Assembly: GCA_027364815.1 (NCBI GenBank)
Contig: DAHXOQ010000003.1
Location: 1 to 43,446, forward strand
Reading direction: 5' to 3'
Length of the DNA: 43,446 bases
Source of the DNA: Acidobacteriaceae bacterium
GTDB taxonomy: Bacteria > Acidobacteriota > Terriglobia > Terriglobales > Acidobacteriaceae
Shown here: positions 23,910 to 32,583 of the stretch, in pieces
Layout of the letters: every line of letters starts with the position of its first letter
How positions within the stretch are numbered: the first letter of the stretch is position 1
Program-made: the position numbers and the translations under genes
Notes under the pieces: generated by a model
What the model was told of the DNA's origin: nothing
Databases searched by the model: none
Seen by the model: only the letters and a program-made list of their open reading frames with translations

Positions 23910-25859
23910 ATGGCGGAAGGACGCGTAGTTGGAATCGATTTGGGGACCACGAACTCCCTCATAGCCTACATGCAGGGAGACTCGCCGGTTGTGATTCCCG
24001 GCGTCGACGGCTCAAACCTTGTGCCCTCGATCGTCGCGCTGGACCCCATGCCCGCCGATGGTTCGCGGCCTACGGTCACCGTAGGCAACACCGCGCGCAA
24101 GGCGCTCATTGAAACGCCTGAGCGTGTGATTTATTCAGTCAAGCGGCTCATGGGGCGCGGTGTCAGCGAAGTTCAGGCCGAGCTCAAGCTTTTTCCATTT
24201 CGATTAGCAGCAGATGTCGATGCCGCCAATCCAAATGAAGTTCCGCGCATTCAACTCGGCGAGATGACCTTCACTCCGCCAGAAGTTTCCGCTTACATTT
24301 TGCGACAGTTGAAGCGCAACGCGGAAAGATTTTTCGGCGCGCCGGTAACCCAGGCCGTCATCACTGTCCCCGCCTACTTCAACGATGCGCAACGCCAGGC
24401 CACCAAGGACGCTGGTCGCATGGCCGGCCTTGAAGTTTTGCGCCTGGTCAATGAGCCAACAGCGGCCGCCCTTGCCTACGGGCTCGATCGCGAGAAGGAG
24501 GGCGTGATTGCGGTCTACGATTTTGGCGGAGGCACATTCGACATCTCCATTCTCAAATTGAAGGACGGAATTTTTGAAGTTCTCGCTACCAATGGCGACA
24601 CACACCTTGGCGGCGATGATATTGACAATCTGCTTCTCGCAATCGCGCTCGACGAAATCAGGAACGACTACGGAATCGATTTGCGTCCACACGCGGACGC
24701 GGTTCAGGCCCTGCGCAAGGCCGTGATCGAAGCAAAGATTGAACTCTCATTCAAAGACACAACGCACTTTGATATTGAGCTGCCCAATGGAACACGCTAC
24801 CAGCGTGAAATTCCTCGCGCGGTCTTTGAAGATTTGATCAAGCCGATTCTCGAACGCACTGCAGTTCCCTGCAAGCAGGTGATTGCTGATGCCGGAATCA
24901 ACCCTGAAGAAATTGGCGAAGTCGTTCTCGTAGGCGGTTCGACAAGGATTCCAGCTGTGCGCAGACAAGTCGACGCGATCTTCCACTTGAGCACACGCGG
25001 AAAAAAGCCGCACACAGAGTTGAATCCCGATGAGGTGGTCGCTCTCGGAGCCGCGGTTCAAGCGGAGATTCTGGGTGGTTCGGCAAAATCGACAGAGGAC
25101 ATGCTGCTCCTTGACGTGACACCGCTCTCACTCGGCATTGAAGCGTTGGGTGGGGTTGTGGCACGCATCATTCCCCGCAACTCAACGATTCCTGCTTCAG
25201 CAACGGAGCACTTCACGACCGGTGTTGACGGCCAGACGAATGTTGCGATCCACGTCCTTCAAGGCGAGCGCGAACTGGCCACAGATTGCCGTTCACTGGC
25301 GCGCTTCGACCTCAAGGGAATTCCGCCGATGAGTGCGGGAATGCCGCGCATTGAAGTGAAGTTCCTGATTGCTGCAGATGGAATTCTGCATGTCTCCGCG
25401 CGCGAACAACGCAGCGGCAAAGAAGCGCAGATTGAAGTCAAACCAACGTATGGCCTGACCGACGAACAGGTCGAGAGCATGATTCTCGATTCCTTCGACA
25501 ACGCCGAAGCAGATTTCGCCAAGCGTTTGCTGATTGAAGCGCGGCTTGAGGCGGAGACGATACTCGCCGCAGTGGAACGCGCGCCGCAGCATCCAGCATG
25601 GCAAAAACTCACTGAAGACGAGAAGCTGACGATTGATGCGCTCAAGAGTGTTTTGCAAATTGTGTCAACAGGCGAGGATGCGAATGTGATTCGCTCTGCG
25701 ACGGTGAGCCTGGATCAGGCAACGCGCAGATTTGCAGAGCTCATGATGGAAGAGGCCGTGACCAGCGCGATTCGCGGCAAGACGATGGACAAGGCCGGCG
25801 AAGATCTGGGCGATGAGATTCAGGCACCGCACCCGATGGCCGCGGCAGAGTTCAAGTAA
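23910..25859 (+). CDS. hscA: Fe-S assembly chaperone HscA (Hsp70 family)
   Basis: 649 residues, somewhat longer than E. coli HscA (616). Hsp70 ATPase landmarks: VGIDLGTTNSLIAYM (phosphate 1), VYDFGGGTFDISIL (phosphate 2), VGGSTRIPAVR (adenosine). The substrate-binding domain starts after DMLLLDVTPLSLGIEALGG. The C-terminal lid is present. It drives cluster release from IscU at its LPPVK motif with HscB as co-chaperone. Gene order hscB-hscA-fdx-iscX supports HscA rather than DnaK. Confidence 0.96.
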   Translation: MAEGRVVGIDLGTTNSLIAYMQGDSPVVIPGVDGSNLVPSIVALDPMPADGSRPTVTVGNTARKALIETPERVIYSVKRLMGRGVSEVQAELKLFPFRLAADVDAANPNEVPRIQLGEMTFTPPEVSAYILRQLKRNAERFFGAPVTQAVITVPAYFNDAQRQATKDAGRMAGLEVLRLVNEPTAAALAYGLDREKEGVIAVYDFGGGTFDISILKLKDGIFEVLATNGDTHLGGDDIDNLLLAIALDEIRNDYGIDLRPHADAVQALRKAVIEAKIELSFKDTTHFDIELPNGTRYQREIPRAVFEDLIKPILERTAVPCKQVIADAGINPEEIGEVVLVGGSTRIPAVRRQVDAIFHLSTRGKKPHTELNPDEVVALGAAVQAEILGGSAKSTEDMLLLDVTPLSLGIEALGGVVARIIPRNSTIPASATEHFTTGVDGQTNVAIHVLQGERELATDCRSLARFDLKGIPPMSAGMPRIEVKFLIAADGILHVSAREQRSGKEAQIEVKPTYGLTDEQVESMILDSFDNAEADFAKRLLIEARLEAETILAAVERAPQHPAWQKLTEDEKLTIDALKSVLQIVSTGEDANVIRSATVSLDQATRRFAELMMEEAVTSAIRGKTMDKAGEDLGDEIQAPHPMAAAEFK

Positions 25860-25907
25860 AACCGAATTCAAGTAGATTTTTTCAGCAGTAGCGCGAGGAG
25901 AGAAAAA

Positions 25908-26324
25908 ATGAGCAGCGCCAAGACCACAAATATTGCACCCGATAAGTTAGTGCGAGTCACCTTTGAACCAGAAGGCAAGACAGCGGAATTTGAATTCGGC
26001 ACCTTGCCTTATGAGCATCATGGCAAACCGATGTCCTTCCTCGATGTGGCGGAGAATTTTGATATTTTTCTCGACCACGCATGCGGAGGATCCTGCGCAT
26101 GCACCACCTGCCACCTGCATATGAAGCAGGGCGCGGAGGGAATCAGCGAGTCCGAGGACCTGGAACTGGACCGCCTGGAGACGGCGGCAGGCATCGAGCT
26201 CAACTCGCGCCTGGGTTGCCAGGCCGTGATTACCAGGCCGGGGAATTACGTCGTCGAGATTCCTGCCTGGAATCGCAACTATGTTTCCGAAGGCAAGCCG
26301 CTGACGCTCGCTGAAAATAAGTAA
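25908..26324 (+). CDS. fdx: [2Fe-2S] ferredoxin of the isc operon
   Basis: 138 residues. Adrenodoxin-type ligand set C59-x5-C65-x2-C68 (HACGGSCACTTC) and C104 (RLGCQAVI). E. coli Fdx is 111 residues; here the N-terminus is longer and a basic/aromatic tail (WNRNYVSEGKPLTLAENK) is added. It supplies electrons for cluster assembly on IscU. ATG 25908 is preceded by GGAGAG. The gap to hscA is 48 bp. Confidence 0.95.
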   Translation: MSSAKTTNIAPDKLVRVTFEPEGKTAEFEFGTLPYEHHGKPMSFLDVAENFDIFLDHACGGSCACTTCHLHMKQGAEGISESEDLELDRLETAAGIELNSRLGCQAVITRPGNYVVEIPAWNRNYVSEGKPLTLAENK

Positions 26325-26368
26325 TTCTACTGCTGCCGTTTTTCCGATAATAGCCGAGGAGATTCCCA

Positions 26369-26587
26369 ATGGCCCGCGAAATTCACTGGACCGATGCTGA
26401 AGAAATTGGAATTCAACTGCAGGAAAAATTTCCTGACGTCGACCCTTGGACGGTTCGCTTTACAGATCTGCACGCTCGCGTCGTCGAGCTAGAAGGCTTT
26501 GCCGATGATCCGCTGAAGTCAAATGAATCGCGGCTTGAGGCAATTCAAATGGCCTGGCATGAAGAGTGGGTAGATGCTCAGGGCTAA
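26369..26587 (+). CDS. iscX: IscX, small Fe-S assembly modulator
   Basis: 72 residues, family length. Typical IscX features: IHWTDAEEIGIQLQEKFPDVDP, RFTDLHARVVEL and the C-terminal MAWHEEW. IscX binds IscS and iron and tunes cluster assembly. GAGGAG lies upstream of the ATG. It is the last isc gene. Its stop codon shares bases with the stop of the convergent YraN-family gene. Confidence 0.95.
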   Translation: MAREIHWTDAEEIGIQLQEKFPDVDPWTVRFTDLHARVVELEGFADDPLKSNESRLEAIQMAWHEEWVDAQG

Positions 26588-27051
26588 TGCCATCGGTCTT
26601 CATATTTATCGCGCTCACTCCAACTGAATGCTCCCTTGAAGTGTTGAAACTCCGCAGCACGACCAGAAATCAAGTAGACACACAAAATATCAAAGCGCAC
26701 TCTCGGCTTATTGTTCGCATTGAATTGCTTCAAGTAACTGCGCGCCATCTTCCGCAAAGTTTTGCGCTTGTATGCAGTGACGGTTCGTTCTGCGGGTGAA
26801 CTGTCATGCGCGGTTCGCGTCTTCACCTCAATGAAGCAGAGCGTATTGTCCTTTATCGCGATTAAATCCAGGTCGCCGCGAATCTGTTTTGCCTTCCAGC
26901 GACTGGCGAGAATGCTGTAACCTTCGTTGCGGATAAACACGGCTGCTGCTTCTTCACCTTTGATTCCCGTTTGCAAATGTTCCGGCCCTTCGTCGGCATC
27001 TCTGCCAACTCCGGCAATTCTTCTGAGCAAGTTGAGAATGAAATCCATCAT
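26584..27051 (-). CDS. YraN/UPF0102-family nuclease-like protein
   Basis: 155 residues from ATG 27051-27049 (or 154 from 27048). UPF0102 members have a restriction-endonuclease-like fold; key motifs are TGIKGEEAAAVFIRNEGY, then RGDLDLIAIKDNTLCFIEVKTRT with the Asp and ExK of the PD-(D/E)XK site. Function is not firmly known; roles in DNA repair or recombination have been suggested. The open frame upstream to 27186 passes through a terminator hairpin and is rejected. The 3' end overlaps iscX by 4 nt in convergent orientation. Confidence 0.88.
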   Translation of the reverse strand: MMDFILNLLRRIAGVGRDADEGPEHLQTGIKGEEAAAVFIRNEGYSILASRWKAKQIRGDLDLIAIKDNTLCFIEVKTRTAHDSSPAERTVTAYKRKTLRKMARSYLKQFNANNKPRVRFDILCVYLISGRAAEFQHFKGAFSWSERDKYEDRWH

Positions 27052-27090
27052 TGCGTAGTGAATCGAAGTTATCACAAAACAATGCTGCAC

Positions 27091-27125
27091 AAAAAAGCGG
27101 GAGCCTTCAATCTTGAAGACTCCCA
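27091..27125 (-). terminator. rho-independent terminator of the aminotransferase gene
   Basis: On the minus strand: GGGAG-T-CTTCAA paired with TTGAAG-G-CTCCC (one internal mismatch), then a short GC and TTTTTT. It lies 24 bases past the aminotransferase stop and upstream of the YraN-family gene. Confidence 0.85.
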
Positions 27126-27148
27126 CTTTAAATTTACTGAAATACTTC

Positions 27149-28540
27149 CTACTTGGTTTTTGCCTTTGCGTGATCTGCTTCCACAAGCGTCAGCACCTCT
27201 TCAAGAATGTCGAGTGCGACAGTGGCTTCATCTTCACTGGTGATCAGCGGAGGACAGAGGCGGATGGTGGTTTCTCCGCAGCCGAGAACTAGAAGCCCGC
27301 GCTCGAATGCAAGAGTCTCAATGCGATTGCGCAGTGCCGTCACTGGCTCACGCGTGACTTTGTCGCCGACGAGCTCAATGCTGATCATCAGACCGCGTCC
27401 TCGCACATCGCCAACGAGCGGGTGCGTTGCCTTCCAGCCATTGAGGCGCTCGAGCATCTTTCCGCCGACTTTGGCTGCGTTGGCGATTGCCTCGCGCTCC
27501 AGAATATCCATTGTCGCAAGAGCCGAAGCGATTGCAACCGGATTGCCGCCGAAAGTTGATGCGTGCGAACCGGGAACCCAATTCATGACCTCTGCGCGCG
27601 CCATACAGATGCCGAGCGGCATTCCGCTGGCAATACCCTTGGCCGAGCAAACGATGTCGGGATGAACGCCCGTATGTTGAATTGCCCACCACTTGCCCGT
27701 GCGGCCTGCGCCGGATTGCACTTCATCCGCAATGAGCAGAATTCCATGACGATCGCAGATGCCGCGCAGCTCCTGCATGAAGCGCGTGTGAGCAACAACA
27801 TAGCCGCCCTCGCCCTGGATCGGCTCAACGATGATGGCCGCAACTTCTTCAGGAGGCAGAATGGTCTTGAAGAGCCGCTCTTCAATATAGCGCGCGCAGC
27901 CGAGCGCATACTCTTCCTCATCTTCGGGCTTACCTTTGAAGTGGCGATAAGCGTATGGATACGGCACATGCGTTACGCCCGGAATCAGCGGCGAGAAGCG
28001 GCGTTTCTGCTGAGGCTTCGATGCAGTCAGCGAGAGCGCGCCCATCGTGCGGCCGTGGAATGCGCCGAGGAAGGCGATGATGTTCTGACGGCCGGTGTGG
28101 TAACGCGCGAGCTTCATTGCGCACTCAACGGCCTCAGCGCCGGAGTTGCCATAGTAGAAGCGATGCGGTCCCGGCATCGGCGCGATCTTCGAGAGGCGCT
28201 CAGCCAACACGGCCATGCTCTCATAATAAAAATCAGTGCCGGACATGTGAATCAGCTCGGCTGCCTGCTTCTGAATCGCAGCAACCACCTCTGGATGACA
28301 ATGGCCGGTTGACGTGACAGCGATACCTGCGGCGAAATCAAGGAACTCGTTTCCATCAACGTCGGTAATGCGAATCCCCTTGCCGCTCTTGGCGACCAGC
28401 GGATAAGAGCGTGTGTAGCTTGGCGAGATCAGTCGGTCATCGGCTGCAACGGCGGCCTTGGCGCGCGGACCAGGCAGGGCACCGTGAATCTTTGGTCCAA
28501 CCTTCTCATGTAATTCATTGACTGCTAATGTCTGGCTCAT
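27149..28540 (-). CDS. class III PLP aminotransferase, 4-aminobutyrate/acetylornithine type
   Basis: 463 residues. Fold-type I class III markers: GNSGAEAVECAMKLAR (about 131), FLGAFHGRTMGALSLTASK (about 157), EPIQGEGGY (about 239), DEVQSGAGRTGKWWA with the PLP Asp272, and PLP lysine K301 in VCSAKGIASGMPLG, then HASTFGGNP. The long N-terminus and the EGGYVV motif fit GabT-like enzymes better than ArgD (about 400 residues), but the substrate cannot be fixed from sequence. AGAGGAGG precedes the ATG. It is a single gene ended by its own terminator. Confidence 0.88.
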   Translation of the reverse strand: MSQTLAVNELHEKVGPKIHGALPGPRAKAAVAADDRLISPSYTRSYPLVAKSGKGIRITDVDGNEFLDFAAGIAVTSTGHCHPEVVAAIQKQAAELIHMSGTDFYYESMAVLAERLSKIAPMPGPHRFYYGNSGAEAVECAMKLARYHTGRQNIIAFLGAFHGRTMGALSLTASKPQQKRRFSPLIPGVTHVPYPYAYRHFKGKPEDEEEYALGCARYIEERLFKTILPPEEVAAIIVEPIQGEGGYVVAHTRFMQELRGICDRHGILLIADEVQSGAGRTGKWWAIQHTGVHPDIVCSAKGIASGMPLGICMARAEVMNWVPGSHASTFGGNPVAIASALATMDILEREAIANAAKVGGKMLERLNGWKATHPLVGDVRGRGLMISIELVGDKVTREPVTALRNRIETLAFERGLLVLGCGETTIRLCPPLITSEDEATVALDILEEVLTLVEADHAKAKTK

Positions 28541-28977
28541 AATATTGCCTCCTCTGGCATTGGGTGGAGAGCAGCCCTGAATGTGGGGGCTGCAGTCTCT
28601 GTAATGAGGGATACCTGGCTCGTATGGGCTTCTGCCAGCGGATTTGAAACTGATGAAAATCAGATTCCGGAGCGATGCCTGCGAATGGAGTGGGAATCTT
28701 CGGCTGCGTAAAGCCTTAATCGCCGCCGAAGAGGCTCGGTCGGGTGAGGGTCGGCAGCACGCGCAGGTGGCGGCGTGGCCCGATTACGCGCGCACGGCTA
28801 CGCGACCAGCGCTTGATGGCTGGAGGCAACGATCCGTGATGGAGCTGGAAGCTGCGCATAATTCCCCGCTGGCTCCAGAGTAGCACGCAGTTGGTCTTCC
28901 GGTAACCCCCCACAATGGTATGAATCCGCCCTGCATTGACTGCTGCGTGACAGCCACGCTCAATTTGGTAGCACTAA

Positions 28978-28990
28978 GGGTGAATCACCC
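28978..28990. promoter_or_regulatory. 13-bp perfect palindrome
   Basis: GGGTGAATCACCC: 6-base arms around a central A, 97 bases past the stop of the second TonB receptor gene. Its length and symmetry resemble an operator; no regulator can be assigned. A half copy, GGGTGAATC, lies at about 34790 upstream of the S9 peptidase gene. Confidence 0.4.
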
Positions 28991-29024
28991 GCCGGTAACG
29001 CCCACTCCGGCATTTGAAGAACAG

Positions 29025-29067
29025 CCTTTCACCCCTATGCTTTATGAGCGCACGTTGGGGTGAAAGG
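29025..29067. terminator. large inverted repeat after the second TonB receptor gene
   Basis: CCTTTCACCCC (29025-29035) and GGGGTGAAAGG (29057-29067) are perfect 11-base arms around a 21-nt loop, starting 20 bases past the receptor stop (minus strand). There is no T-run, so it is more likely a stabilising 3' structure or weak terminator. Confidence 0.5.
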
Positions 29068-29086
29068 ATGGGTACTCCGAATCAAT

Positions 29087-31930
29087 TTAGCGATCGCCGT
29101 CTAAATCCCAACGGAAACCGAAAGTATAAGTCGGCTGATAATATTCGCGTTGAATGAAGTATTGTTGGCTGCCGTTGTAAAAACCGAAGACCTCGTTGTT
29201 GAGGTTCAGTCCCTGGAAAAGAAATTTCAAGCCATTGCGCACCCGGAAGCTAGCCTCTGCATCTGTCTGAAAGTGTGCAAACAGATAGAGGTCGCCGGCA
29301 GGCCCGCTGATGCCTCCCGCTCCCGCTCCGTTGGCATCGGTATACGCATACTGATAGATGTTTGGTCCGTTATAGGAAATGCCCCCGCGCATGGAGAGCC
29401 GTCCGTGATCATAGGATGGACTGATGTTCCACGTGCTCGGAGCCTGGCGCAAAAGAGCAGGCTTGTCGGTACGGTTGCCTGGGTTCACATTGGTGGCCTG
29501 CGAGGTGGCCCAACTGTAGTTGGCGTCGATCCCGATGCCGCCCAGCAAGCCGGGCAAGTAACTGAGGTGCTGCTGGAAGCTGAATTCAAGCCCGGCGATG
29601 TATGCGCTTCCCGCATTCGTGGCTTGACTCACGTAGCAGGTAGTCAGATTTGCAGCTGTACAGACCGGATCAGGCCCTGGCCCCTTCAGTTGATTGACGA
29701 TTGGGTCAGAGAGGTTCTTGTAAAAAAATCCGCCGCGAATCAGCCCGATCGGATGCAGTGACCTTTCGTACAGCACATCAAAATCATTGGCGTGCTCGGG
29801 AATGAGTGCCGGGTTGCCAACGGTAACGGTGGGTGGGAAGGTGGATTGGTCGATGGATCGGGAGGCCGTCAGGAACTGGGGATCAGGTCGAGAAATGCCG
29901 CGCCCGTAGGCAAGCCGAAGATCCGAGTCCTGGTCCAGCTTCATCTGGATCGATGCGCTGGGCAGCGGGTCCACATACGAATTGTTGCCCTTCACCGACT
30001 CGGGAAACGGTGGACCTTTAACTGTCAGATCGACGCTGTACGTGTTGTCCAAGGTGCTCTCGAAACGGATGCCCGCGTACAGGCTGAATCGACCGAGGTC
30101 GAGAGTATTCATCAGGTAACCAGAGGTTATACGTTCGACGAGATCGAAGTTGTTGGTATTTCCCCCCGCGTTGGAACTCAGGGTGAAGGCACCCGGATTC
30201 GCTGCAAGATATGCTTTCGAGGCCTCCCAACTAATGCCAGGACCGTACTTGTATGCCCCATTGTAGTAGTTGCTGTTTTTGAAGTTGTCGACGAACAGAT
30301 TCATGAATGTAGATCCGGCGCTTCCATCGGCTATGTTGGTGAACCAGTCGTTTTCGTAGGAGTCGTCGAATTTGTGTGCATTGCTCATCCACGCGCCGAA
30401 CCGCAGGAGTCCGACGTGCGTGCCAAGTTTATAACTGCGACCCGACGACACTGATCCTTGCAGATTCAGTTGCGCGGTAATTCCATGGTTGGTGTCGGCG
30501 ATCTCCGTCATTACGAAGTTCGACGGGTTGTAAAGCTCCGTAAAGCAATCCGAATTGAACTGAGGCAGATTCGGATCGGTAGCGCCAACATACTGGCAAT
30601 TGCTGGAACTTGCCAGAGTTGGATTGTAGTTGAAACTGACAATGTTCTCACCGCCATTGATTGGGTTGCCGTTGCTCGCGCGCGCTACTGATGCTTCCCA
30701 GTTCAAACTCCACTTGCCGATCGAATGGTCACCGCCAAGAACTAGATCGGCGATCAGAAATTCTCCAAGGCGTCTTTCTGTATTGAATGTGTGCCCACCC
30801 GGCCCATTCACGGAGTTGAGTGTGGCCAGTGCGTAATCGTAGCGATGTCCATAATCAAGGAAATTCGAGAACAGGCTGCGAACCCAGAGCCTTGAATTGG
30901 GATTGACCTTGTATTCCAAGTCAAGGGCGAATCCAAAGCGCCGCCGATCATACTGATACTCGCGAATGTCCATATCGGTAAAGTTTGCAGGGCCGGCCTG
31001 GATTGCTGGCAATGGCTCAATGTCGTCAATGCCGCGCCAGTTATAATCGATCGCCCCGCTGAACATGACTCCGAGACGCTTGGCTGCGCCGAATCGCTTG
31101 CCTGCGGTCAAACTACCCTGCGTCACAGGAACCGTATTGATAATCGGAGTTAAACCTCCCAACCCGGTAATGGAGAGCGTTGGATGATCTCCGGCCATCT
31201 TCGTCTCGAGGTTCACCGAGCCGCCGATTGCGTCTCCAGGTTGATCTGCCTGCAGGGTCTTGTAAATCTGCACCGATTGCACAATATCCGCGGGAATGGT
31301 GTCCAGCTTGACCTGGCGCACACCACCCTCGGGCGATGGAACTATGATGCCATCGATTGTGAGATTGGCCAGGCGTGGCTCTGTTCCTCTGATCTGAACG
31401 TATTTGCCCTCACCCTCGTCACGTTCCAGAGTTACGCCCGGCAACCGGCCTACGGCATCCGCGATGTTAGCGTTGGGAAGGCTGGTGATGAGTTCGGCCG
31501 GCAGTACATCCAGAATATTTGGCGTGGTTAGCTCCAGGTTGATGGTTTCAGCTTCGCCGTGTGCCTGACCGGCAGTTACCAGTACTTGCTGCGACTCAGA
31601 AGCCACATGCATAACTACATCCATGCTTGTCACTTGTGAGTCTGTAACTGTCACACTCTTCTGATATGTGGAAAACCCGACATAGGATACTGTCAAGGTG
31701 TAGGTTCCAGGTGCAATTCCCCTTACGGTGTATTGTCCCTGACTTCCAGATACTGTGGATGCACCGAGGGGATTCAGTGAAATCCGGGCGCCCGGTAAGG
31801 CCCCCTGACTCGTATCGGTTACTGTACCGCTTAATGTGGCTGATTGAGCATTCGCTGTTGGATTCGTTAATACAAAGCAAATACACAAAAAGACAGCCAG
31901 AGTGGCTGACAGATATTCCCTGTTCATCAC
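29087..31930 (-). CDS. TonB-dependent receptor with carboxypeptidase-regulatory-like domain
   Basis: 947 residues. Signal peptide about 1-28 (ATLAVFLCICFVLTNPTANA), CarboxypepD_reg-like domain about 30-115 (LSGTVTDTSQGALPGARISL, YTVRGIAPGTYTLTVSYVGF), plug domain about 130-250 (ADAVGRLPGVTLERDEGEG, VQIRGTEPRLANLTIDG, GDAIGGSVNLETK), then a 22-strand-type barrel ending FGFRWDLDGDR. The plug layout is that of a true TonB receptor, unlike the Oar-type receptor at 10.7-14.1 kb. The ligand is unknown and no enzyme genes adjoin. ATG 31930 or the next codon (31927) may start it. Confidence 0.92.
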   Translation of the reverse strand: MMNREYLSATLAVFLCICFVLTNPTANAQSATLSGTVTDTSQGALPGARISLNPLGASTVSGSQGQYTVRGIAPGTYTLTVSYVGFSTYQKSVTVTDSQVTSMDVVMHVASESQQVLVTAGQAHGEAETINLELTTPNILDVLPAELITSLPNANIADAVGRLPGVTLERDEGEGKYVQIRGTEPRLANLTIDGIIVPSPEGGVRQVKLDTIPADIVQSVQIYKTLQADQPGDAIGGSVNLETKMAGDHPTLSITGLGGLTPIINTVPVTQGSLTAGKRFGAAKRLGVMFSGAIDYNWRGIDDIEPLPAIQAGPANFTDMDIREYQYDRRRFGFALDLEYKVNPNSRLWVRSLFSNFLDYGHRYDYALATLNSVNGPGGHTFNTERRLGEFLIADLVLGGDHSIGKWSLNWEASVARASNGNPINGGENIVSFNYNPTLASSSNCQYVGATDPNLPQFNSDCFTELYNPSNFVMTEIADTNHGITAQLNLQGSVSSGRSYKLGTHVGLLRFGAWMSNAHKFDDSYENDWFTNIADGSAGSTFMNLFVDNFKNSNYYNGAYKYGPGISWEASKAYLAANPGAFTLSSNAGGNTNNFDLVERITSGYLMNTLDLGRFSLYAGIRFESTLDNTYSVDLTVKGPPFPESVKGNNSYVDPLPSASIQMKLDQDSDLRLAYGRGISRPDPQFLTASRSIDQSTFPPTVTVGNPALIPEHANDFDVLYERSLHPIGLIRGGFFYKNLSDPIVNQLKGPGPDPVCTAANLTTCYVSQATNAGSAYIAGLEFSFQQHLSYLPGLLGGIGIDANYSWATSQATNVNPGNRTDKPALLRQAPSTWNISPSYDHGRLSMRGGISYNGPNIYQYAYTDANGAGAGGISGPAGDLYLFAHFQTDAEASFRVRNGLKFLFQGLNLNNEVFGFYNGSQQYFIQREYYQPTYTFGFRWDLDGDR

Positions 31931-32583
31931 GACCTCACATGACTTTGATTTTTATGCTTTGATATAGCGGCTATTGTGTTCACCGCTCGCCGACCTGATT
32001 AACTAACTCTATTAACCTTAATCGCGAGTTTTGTGAACCAGTAATGAAAAGGTCGTGAATTGGAACTTAAGGACACTTTAACGTGCGAAGAATCTGTATT
32101 ACAAGAAAGTCATCTCTACATTCTTCTTACCGTCGTACATCTATGTTATATGCATCTATGTTATATACATTTATGGCGGTTCGGTGGACTGATGTACTTC
32201 CGAACAAGCAGCCTGATATATCAGGCCAGCAAAAATTCAGTACAGGTGACGCGATAAGTTGGGTGTGTTAGTTAATCAAGCTTAGTTACTATCTCGGAGC
32301 GGTTGATGAGCGGTTATTAGTTAAGTCTTCAATTTTGGTTTCTGATGCTTGAGGAAGTCGGTTCATCTCTTGAGATAGGGGTCTAACTTCCGGGTTGCGC
32401 ATGTGCTTTTGCATAAGCCAAATGATGCGCACACGGCTCAACAGCAATCGTTTGTCGCTCGCGCAAAACTCGCTTTGTGAACTGGTCGTGCTCAAGTGGC
32501 TCTACAGGGACCCAAGTTGCTTGTAATACGAACACGCATAACCACAGCCGTTCAGGTCAGCAGGTTATGCCTTTGGATATAGC
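31931..32583. other. AT-rich gene-free stretch between TonB receptor and S9 peptidase
   Basis: About 650 bases, richer in A/T than its surroundings. It contains the tandem repeat at 32138-32176 and the inverted repeat GCATAACC/GGTTATGC at 32536-32570, 14 bases past the peptidase stop, a possible 3' hairpin. A 68-codon frame at 32289-32495 (minus) has no recognisable similarity and is not called. Confidence 0.5.
32138..32176. repeat. 15-bp tandem repeat, 2.6 copies
   Basis: CATCTATGTTATATG (32138-32152), CATCTATGTTATATA (32153-32167), then the start of a third copy CATTTATGG (32168-32176). It lies about 210-245 bp upstream of the second TonB receptor start. Confidence 0.75.

Larger units (their letters stand above)
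28541..29086. other. gene-free stretch between aminotransferase and second TonB receptor
   Basis: About 545 bases upstream of the aminotransferase start. It holds several small inverted repeats: GCAGCCC/GGGCTGC (28571-28593), CTGAT-GAAA-ATCAG (28650-28663), plus the two larger ones listed separately. Short ORFs on both strands (up to 79 residues) look like shadows. A structured leader for the aminotransferase mRNA is possible but matches no riboswitch I know. Confidence 0.5.

Noticed and set aside
28644..28883. 79-codon rightward ORF
   Set aside because: TTG start, no ribosome-binding site, no recognisable motif, and it crosses several inverted repeats.
32289..32495. 68-codon leftward ORF, considered as a transposase remnant
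   Set aside because: No transposase motif, no flanking terminal repeats, and composition unlike neighbouring genes.
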